The position numbers and the translations under genes are program-made. From contig NC_087066.1 in the NCBI RefSeq assembly GCF_963678635.1, positions 68,492,620 through 68,556,619 of the forward strand: DNA of 64,000 nucleotides, given 5' to 3'. This document shows positions 57,768-64,000 of the stretch, one piece after another. The notes below the pieces were generated by a model. It was not told the origin of the DNA. It worked only from the letters and a program-made list of their open reading frames with translations, and ran no database searches. This DNA is from Symsagittifera roscoffensis (taxonomy: Eukaryota > Xenacoelomorpha > Acoela > Convolutidae). The first letter of the stretch is position 1, and each line of letters opens with the position of its first letter.

Positions 57768-60700
57768 CGGGCTGTATCTTGTCGATCAGGAAATCGTCCC
57801 CATACCTGTTGTACCTCATGCCTGTGCGTTTGCGATTGCCACTCCTTGTCCCCGCTGGTATTGACAAGTCTGGCTCTGTCCACTTCGGCACCTCACCTTG
57901 CTCCGGATCGTTCCAATCTTCTTCCACAAAAGATTCCGCTTCAGAGTCCGCGTCTATTTTTTCATTGTCATCCAAGCTCAAGTTCTCATTGCCATCATTC
58001 TTATCTCTGGTGCCTTTTTCGTTCACTTCACATGCTGGTTCCACCAGTAGGTACTCTAGTCCCTCCATGTCCTTTGGTATACACCAGTCCTCTGGGGATG
58101 GGACATGAGGCTTCAGGTTCTCATTATGTGCTGCTCGCCCAGTACTCAAGCGGTAGAACCGTCCTTGTTGATGTACTTCAGTTATCATGAATGGTCCTCT
58201 CCAGTTCTTGAGTAGTTTCTTTGTCCCTTTGGGCGGTATAACATTCTGGAAAACCCACACGTACTGGCCCACTTCATATGGCTTCGCCTGTATTATCTTT
58301 TCATCATATTTCTTGCGCTGTCTCATTTGTGCTTGCGCAGTGTTCCTCCTGCATAGCTCGTTTATTTCCTGCTGTCTCCTGATCGCTTCTTTCACGTAAG
58401 CTTGAGGCGACGTCCTCTTCCCTTCATATTCCGGGTAAAAGAATGTCAGGGGCATCGCTCTCTCTTTGCCTGTCAACATAATGAAAGGACTGATTCCCGT
58501 CGTTGAGTGTTGAGTACTGTTGTATGCCCCTACGACTTGCGGCAGATATTTATCCCAGTCCGTCATGTATCTTGAGCAGTATACCCTCAGCGTGTTCACC
58601 AACGTTCTATTCTGTCTCTCTACCAGCCCGTTGGTCTGAGGATGGTAAGTCGTTGAGTGTGCCTGAGCAATGTGTGACCTCTTCATTAATTCCTTAGTCA
58701 AATCCCCCACAAAGGCCTTGCCGTTGTCTGACTGAAAAGTCATTGGACAACCATACCTCGATATCCAATGGGTTATCAAGTGGTCACAAGTCTCCTCTGC
58801 CGAAGCTGTTTGACACGGCACCGCTTCTGCCAGCTTTGTGAAATGATCAATTATAACCAGTGTCTGGTTATACCCCGACTCCGTCATACAGATCTTCTGA
58901 TGGTCTATCTGCACCACTTCATTAATTTCCGAGCTTTCCACTGACTTGAGCGGGAATTTCATCTTCCTTGGGTCTTTCACTTGCAGGCATGCCAGGCATG
59001 CATTCACCCACCTCTCGCAGGCTTTCCTCAATCCTGGCCAATCGAACCTGTGAAGTATTCTTTGTTGCACCTTGTCTATCCCCTGGTGCCCCATTTGGTC
59101 ATGCGATCTGAACAGCACCTCTGTCTGATACAATTGTGGTAATATGATGAGGTTGTGCTTGTGTAGTATCTTCTCCTCGTCTTTTCTCTTGCATGCTACC
59201 ACCCCGTCAGCCGTGTGATAGAGTAACTCTTTCCTCTCTTTGTAGAACTGGCTCAGGATCTTGTAGCTGTCTTCTTCAAGTTCGCCTTTCTCATTGGACC
59301 CCATTCGGATCCATTTGGAGAGATTACTTGTCATCTTGTCATTCTTCTGGGCTCTTATCAGGTCCAACAGCCTATATCTCGCCTTGACATGTTCCTTCAG
59401 CACCATGATCTGCCCATTCATCTCCCCAGGGTTGTGGACGTCGTCATTCAGCTTCACGCATACTATCCTCTTTACTATCTTCATGTCATCTTCTGGCACC
59501 AGATTTGTTCTCACATTTGAGTTGCATGATAGTTTCCTGAATGGTTTCCTCGAAACTGCAATTCTTTCAAGTTCTTCACCTCCTCGTACTTCCTGCCCGT
59601 CCAAGTTGAAGGTTCCTGAGGACGGATCTGTTTGTAATTCCCTGTCGCGGTGTCTAATCTTTTCTTCTGCCAATATCATGCAGAGACTATCTTGATTGTC
59701 ACTGCTCGCTTCCGAGTCCTCATCCCACATTTCACACTCCCCGGACAAATTTTCTCCTTCAGTGTTTCCTTCCTCCGTGGACGTGGACCGCTCCCCGGAC
59801 TCTTGACCTAGTCCCAGGAATTCAGCATCTTCCTTGAACTCCACTCTCTTTTTCCTAACTCTAGTCTGTTCAAGTAAGTCGGCTGGGATTTTTTCAACCA
59901 GTGACTGCACCACTTCCTTCCCATCAGGGTTAGTCACCATCGAGGTATTTCCATCACTAGCTATCCCGCTCTTTCGCAGTATTGTGACCTCAGGTTCCTC
60001 CTTACAATTTTCTTGAATCACGGGCTTATCATCTGCTAGTTTCTCGAGTAACCTCTTTAAGTCATCGTCTATTTGTGCCTCCCCCGTCTCTACCTGGTTA
60101 AGATCGTAGCCTTTTGCTTTGAGCGTCTCCCTCACGATCTTTGACTTGAGCATTATTCCTATCGGCATCCCTCGGTTCTTTTTCAAGATTGTTTCTTTCG
60201 TAGTATATTTTGGTAATTCGGGGTGATCTTCTATTGGTTTGCCTGATTTGTCCAACCATCTCGTGAGAGGAAGACTGTCATACGTTTCCTTGTCCATGAA
60301 GGAGAAGCCATCCTTGATCTCAGGTCTATCTGCCTCCCTCTGTTCTTGTCTCTCGTAGAACTCCGTCTTCTTGCTGAAGCTGTCAGCATTTTGATGTTTG
60401 TCTTGTGTTCTATGCTCAATTATCATATCGTATCCGTCCAGGCGAACTATCCACCTCCCAATGTAACTTTGGTCCACTGAGTACGTCTTCAGCCAGCTTA
60501 GTGCCCTGTTGTCGACTCGCAGCTTGAATGGCTCGCTGTCTAGGTATGCCCTATATTTCTCGACAAAGGTAACCACCGCGAACATCTCTGCTTTCGGTGC
60601 TCCGTACTTCATTTCCGTGTCATTTAGGACTTTGCTCCCGTACGCTATTGGTCTCAAGACTGTCTTCCCGTTCCACTCTTGTTCCTGGTGGAGTATTCCC

Positions 60701-63700
60701 GATATCGCTACTACCGACGCGTCCGTATCCAGCACGTACATCCCTTTCTCTGTTGGCATCCCTAGTACTGGTGCCTCGCACAACTCTTTCTTAATTCTCT
60801 GGAATGACTCTTCCGCTGGGTTGTTCCACGTGAACTTCTTGCCCTTGTGTCTCAATAACTGTGGCATCGGGTAAACCTTGTCTGCATAGCCTTTGACGAA
60901 TTCTCTGTAGTAATTTGCAAAACCCAGGAAGCTCATCAATTGGTGTTCCATTTTCGGCGATTTCCAAGTTAGAACTGCTTCTACTGCGTCTGTATCTGGT
61001 CTGATGCCGTGTCTGTCCACCATCCTGCCCAAGTATTTTATCGAGTCCTTGAGTATCTCACACTTTGATGGTTTGCACTTCAGCCCCGACCTCTTCATAC
61101 ACGCAAATACTTCGTCAAGTCTCTCAATGTGGTCCTCTAGTGTGGGTGTCGCTGTTACCACGACATCCACATAGCACATTACCAGATTGCCATACTTCTT
61201 CGTCACGCCTATCAGCGCGTGTGCCATCAGCCGCTGAAACGTGGCAGTGGCATTGCAAAGTCCAAACGGCATCCGTTTCCATTGAAACAGACCCAGCTCG
61301 CAGGCAAACCCTGTCTTGTCCCTGTCCTGCTTCCTGAGTGGTACCTGCCAAAAGGTCGAGCCTAAATCAGGAGTCGTAAAAAATTTTGCATCACCTAACT
61401 TCGAGAGACTCTCATCAATCCTAGGTATGGGATAGGCATCCTTCACCGTGACGGAGTTCAGGTATCGAAAGTCACAACAAAACCTCAACTGGTCGCCTTT
61501 CTTGTTGGCCATCACTACTCCACACGCCCACGGTGATTTGGATGGTTCTATCATGTCATACTCTAGTAGCGTTTCAATCTCCTTTCTACACGCATCCGAT
61601 TTGTGTGGGGTCATGCGCCTCGCCCCCTCCCTGTGCGGTATTGTGTTTTCCTCAAGTTCTATTTCATGCTCAACAAAATTACAACACCCGATGTCTGCCT
61701 TATGTCTTGAAAAAACCTCCTCGTTCCGTTCTAGTACGTCCTTGATGGCTTCGAGCTGTTCGTCCGTTAACTTGCCTCTTAAGTGTTCAATTTCCGGTAG
61801 GACCGGTTGATCACTCTGTATTTCGTCTAATGTGGGCCGTTCCGGGAAATTCGAACAGCTCGATAGTCCATCGTCTGTCTCTGACTTAAGTGACTTCACA
61901 AGACCTGATGAATCTTTTATTTTCTTCAATCGTCTCAAGATACAAATTTTGTCCCTATGATTGGGACAATCAACAACTTCATTTTGTTTATGGTTTTCAG
62001 TCATTTCATATCGAGTTTTTACAGGAAAAGCATATCCCAGTTTCCTTCCCCTCTGTATCGTGATTGGCATGTCAAGGGTATTCAACAAGACACTCACGCA
62101 GAGACCGCTCTTCGTGATCGAGAAGGATCTTCCTAAAACAGCAGCACTTTGACTATTTGGTCTTGGGACTATGCATACCTGCTTGTGGTCACTTAGTTCA
62201 TTGTAATTTTTCATTCGTAAGCTTACGATCGCCGCCTCGTTCGCCTTTAGCCTCACTCTCCTACTCAACAATACCGGTGCTTTGGTATCATTTGCCATTA
62301 TTAAATTTACCGGTTTGATTGCGTACCTCCTATCCAGGTTCCGTATCCTGAACATTGCGTTGTTTAGATCAATCGCTACATCAAAGTTCCTGATGAAGTC
62401 TCTGCCTAAAATAAATCTATCAGACTCATCTAGGTTTTCTACCACAAGAAAGCTCATCCACAGGTTACGTTCCCCCAGATTCAGGGCTATTATCGGCGTT
62501 CTGCCCAACACCTGCAGCGCCCCTTTGTTTGCAGCTGACAACCGTATTCTTGAATCTATCAAATCTTCTTTGTTGAAGCCCATTCGTTCCCAAGTTTCGA
62601 TTGGTATGACACTCAAGACTGCTCCCGTATCAAGTAACCCGCGTAACTGAGTCTTCTTACCACTTATGTCAAGCACATGTGCTGTCACATCTGCCTCTGT
62701 CCCGATGTGCATTGCATCTTCCTCAAGCATGGCGCAGTGTCCAATCGATCTCACTTTCAACTCTTCTTTTCCCACGTAGATTTGCCCAATTAGATCTTCA
62801 TCACATGTTATCATTGTTTTCGTATAGATGTTGATTCCATCTATATTTAGCATCACCTCATGTGAACCATAAGCTTCTGTGTACCTGTTATCAACTCGTA
62901 CCGACTTGCTACCCCCTCTCGTGAGGAGTAGTGCCCTCAATGCTCTAGAAGTCGTTTGTGGGCTTATACAACTCAAGTAATCTGCGTACACATCGATGTG
63001 CATTATTGTCTGGTCACTTGGTTCGCTCAAGTTTTTCGTTACCTCATGGCCGCCCACAGTGATTATTGACATTATTCTTGCCCCAATCTTTGTTATGCCG
63101 AATGGATTCCCTGTAACCATCTTTACAGTGTTGCAGTTTCCATTTTTTGTCGACCCCGCTACAGCCTCTGGTATTGTTTGTGAGCAACTTAATGCTTCGT
63201 TCATTTTCTGTCTTTCGATCTCTTGCTTCAGCCGTTGTTCTATTTCTTTCGCTGCCAGGTCCTGTTTCACTTTGTTGATAGCCTCCGCTGCCGCCTTCTC
63301 ATAATTTATTTCTAGGGCGTTCCTCGCCGTGGCTTCTATTGCACTGTTACATTGTGTTACAGCTTTCACTGTTTTCGTCGGCAGTTCCCCCATTCGTTTT
63401 TCTAGATTTTTCGTCTCAAATTCACCTTGTCTGTTTCTCTGGTTCTGTACCGCTGCTAACGCCAACTTGTGTTTAGGATGACTCTGATTCTTGACCGCCT
63501 CCCAAAACAACGGACAGTCCATCCTGAAGTGCCCCTCTTGGTTGCAGAAGAAGCATCTTGCACCTATTTTGATGATCAGGCTACTATAGAACTCGTGTTC
63601 CTCCATCTGGCTCATATCTTCCTCATCGGGTGCATATCCCAAACTCTTTATGCCCTGCTTGTATGTCGTGCAATCCGCCACATGATGGTCAGCTGACCCG

Positions 63701-64000
63701 CAGTTCGCGCATGATCTGCGTTTGTCCATGTTATCTCTGGGCTTGTACCATGACGACCTTTGTGGCTGACTCCACCCTTGCGTATTCCTGTTGTCTGAGT
63801 ACGAGTATTTCTTGGGTTTCATCAGCATGTATTCTCTTGACTTCTGCCTCATCTCTTCTGGAGTTGGTGCACTGTCTTTCGACAATGTATAGTATGTTGC
63901 TAACATCGTTCTCAAGTCATCACTCTTTACCCCATCAATGAACTTTGATGCGATGCTGAAGTTCCTTCGACTTGTAGATTCTTCCGGGTCACTCCTTCTT
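57733..64000 (-). CDS. gag-pol: Ty3/gypsy gag-pol polyprotein, 3' 2088 codons, incomplete at window edge
   Basis: The frame is open from the right edge to TAG 57733. Numbering from the TTG at 63915: two CX2CX4HX4C zinc knuckles (C69-C82 and C121-C134), an aspartic protease DTGA at 429-432, reverse transcriptase about 760-940 (first catalytic Asp D850 in TPDLGS), RNase H with D1063/D1065, E1110, D1135 and D1178, then an unusual acidic 350-residue insert, an HHCC finger (H1605, H1610, C1640, C1643), integrase D1671, D1730, E1766 (D-D-35-E), a GPF module near 1907 and an acidic tail without a chromodomain. Domain order RT-RNaseH-IN and the GPY/F motif place it in Ty3/gypsy. The RT box reads YVDV (915-918) instead of YVDD, by GTC for GAC/GAT at 61162-61164, which removes a catalytic Asp. 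The rest of gag and the 5' LTR lie beyond the edge. Confidence 0.96.
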   Translation of the reverse strand, partial: RRSDPEESTSRRNFSIASKFIDGVKSDDLRTMLATYYTLSKDSAPTPEEMRQKSREYMLMKPKKYSYSDNRNTQGWSQPQRSSWYKPRDNMDKRRSCANCGSADHHVADCTTYKQGIKSLGYAPDEEDMSQMEEHEFYSSLIIKIGARCFFCNQEGHFRMDCPLFWEAVKNQSHPKHKLALAAVQNQRNRQGEFETKNLEKRMGELPTKTVKAVTQCNSAIEATARNALEINYEKAAAEAINKVKQDLAAKEIEQRLKQEIERQKMNEALSCSQTIPEAVAGSTKNGNCNTVKMVTGNPFGITKIGARIMSIITVGGHEVTKNLSEPSDQTIMHIDVYADYLSCISPQTTSRALRALLLTRGGSKSVRVDNRYTEAYGSHEVMLNIDGINIYTKTMITCDEDLIGQIYVGKEELKVRSIGHCAMLEEDAMHIGTEADVTAHVLDISGKKTQLRGLLDTGAVLSVIPIETWERMGFNKEDLIDSRIRLSAANKGALQVLGRTPIIALNLGERNLWMSFLVVENLDESDRFILGRDFIRNFDVAIDLNNAMFRIRNLDRRYAIKPVNLIMANDTKAPVLLSRRVRLKANEAAIVSLRMKNYNELSDHKQVCIVPRPNSQSAAVLGRSFSITKSGLCVSVLLNTLDMPITIQRGRKLGYAFPVKTRYEMTENHKQNEVVDCPNHRDKICILRRLKKIKDSSGLVKSLKSETDDGLSSCSNFPERPTLDEIQSDQPVLPEIEHLRGKLTDEQLEAIKDVLERNEEVFSRHKADIGCCNFVEHEIELEENTIPHREGARRMTPHKSDACRKEIETLLEYDMIEPSKSPWACGVVMANKKGDQLRFCCDFRYLNSVTVKDAYPIPRIDESLSKLGDAKFFTTPDLGSTFWQVPLRKQDRDKTGFACELGLFQWKRMPFGLCNATATFQRLMAHALIGVTKKYGNLVMCYVDVVVTATPTLEDHIERLDEVFACMKRSGLKCKPSKCEILKDSIKYLGRMVDRHGIRPDTDAVEAVLTWKSPKMEHQLMSFLGFANYYREFVKGYADKVYPMPQLLRHKGKKFTWNNPAEESFQRIKKELCEAPVLGMPTEKGMYVLDTDASVVAISGILHQEQEWNGKTVLRPIAYGSKVLNDTEMKYGAPKAEMFAVVTFVEKYRAYLDSEPFKLRVDNRALSWLKTYSVDQSYIGRWIVRLDGYDMIIEHRTQDKHQNADSFSKKTEFYERQEQREADRPEIKDGFSFMDKETYDSLPLTRWLDKSGKPIEDHPELPKYTTKETILKKNRGMPIGIMLKSKIVRETLKAKGYDLNQVETGEAQIDDDLKRLLEKLADDKPVIQENCKEEPEVTILRKSGIASDGNTSMVTNPDGKEVVQSLVEKIPADLLEQTRVRKKRVEFKEDAEFLGLGQESGERSTSTEEGNTEGENLSGECEMWDEDSEASSDNQDSLCMILAEEKIRHRDRELQTDPSSGTFNLDGQEVRGGEELERIAVSRKPFRKLSCNSNVRTNLVPEDDMKIVKRIVCVKLNDDVHNPGEMNGQIMVLKEHVKARYRLLDLIRAQKNDKMTSNLSKWIRMGSNEKGELEEDSYKILSQFYKERKELLYHTADGVVACKRKDEEKILHKHNLIILPQLYQTEVLFRSHDQMGHQGIDKVQQRILHRFDWPGLRKACERWVNACLACLQVKDPRKMKFPLKSVESSEINEVVQIDHQKICMTESGYNQTLVIIDHFTKLAEAVPCQTASAEETCDHLITHWISRYGCPMTFQSDNGKAFVGDLTKELMKRSHIAQAHSTTYHPQTNGLVERQNRTLVNTLRVYCSRYMTDWDKYLPQVVGAYNSTQHSTTGISPFIMLTGKERAMPLTFFYPEYEGKRTSPQAYVKEAIRRQQEINELCRRNTAQAQMRQRKKYDEKIIQAKPYEVGQYVWVFQNVIPPKGTKKLLKNWRGPFMITEVHQQGRFYRLSTGRAAHNENLKPHVPSPEDWCIPKDMEGLEYLLVEPACEVNEKGTRDKNDGNENLSLDDNEKIDADSEAESFVEEDWNDPEQGEVPKWTEPDLSIPAGTRSGNRKRTGMRYNRYGDDFLIDKIQPDDLGKEPRQRT

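Overview
The window looks like repeat-rich animal DNA, probably from a nematode (inference, moderate confidence). The reasons are one intron-containing gene fragment for cysteine dioxygenase, short T-rich splice acceptors of nematode type, AT-rich spacers full of small DNA transposons, and a Ty3/gypsy element whose accessory ORFs resemble proteins I associate with Caenorhabditis-type retroelements. No bacterial operons, rRNA, tRNA or CRISPR arrays are visible.

Layout. (1) 1-22174: one uninterrupted satellite array of a 97-bp monomer, about 228 copies, running off the left edge and organised in higher-order repeats. (2) 22175-27004: AT-rich intergenic DNA with an inverted-repeat transposon (24308-25411), a hAT-type MITE (25497-25871) and a small hairpin (26200-26345). 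(3) 27005-31205: two exons of cysteine dioxygenase on the + strand, split by a 3.9-kb intron that holds a long-TIR transposon with two smaller hAT-like elements nested inside it. Later exons are not found. (4) 31206-33067: start of the next intron or intergenic DNA, with a hAT MITE that has a perfect 8-bp target duplication, plus two short tandem repeats. (5) 33068-40880: a decayed + strand Ty3/gypsy retrovirus-like element (integrase, GPY/F tail, membrane-segment ORF, signal-peptide-bearing envelope-like ORF), strikingly poor in G on its sense strand. (6) 40881-46200: AT-rich DNA containing a roughly 600-bp direct duplication, one copy of which is split by a 737-bp Tc1/mariner-like foldback element. 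(7) 46200-64000: the 3' part of a very large - strand Ty3/gypsy element that continues past the right edge.

The large - strand element is the main interest. It has a long gag-pol ORF (zinc knuckles, protease, RT, RNase H, integrase, GPY/F). Downstream on the same strand follow a macro-domain-like ORF, a coiled-coil ORF overlapping an SGNH-hydrolase ORF by ATGA, a second and larger SGNH-like ORF, and several unrecognised ORFs, ending at a polypurine tract near 47570. If this is one element it exceeds 16 kb and carries nucleotide-binding and esterase-like accessory genes. The hexamer CTCAAG/CTTGAG is heavily over-represented across it, in pol and accessory ORFs alike, which argues that they form one unit. 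The copy also shows damage: RT reads YVDV instead of YVDD, and several accessory ORFs are broken by in-frame stops (mostly TAG) or by -1 shifts.
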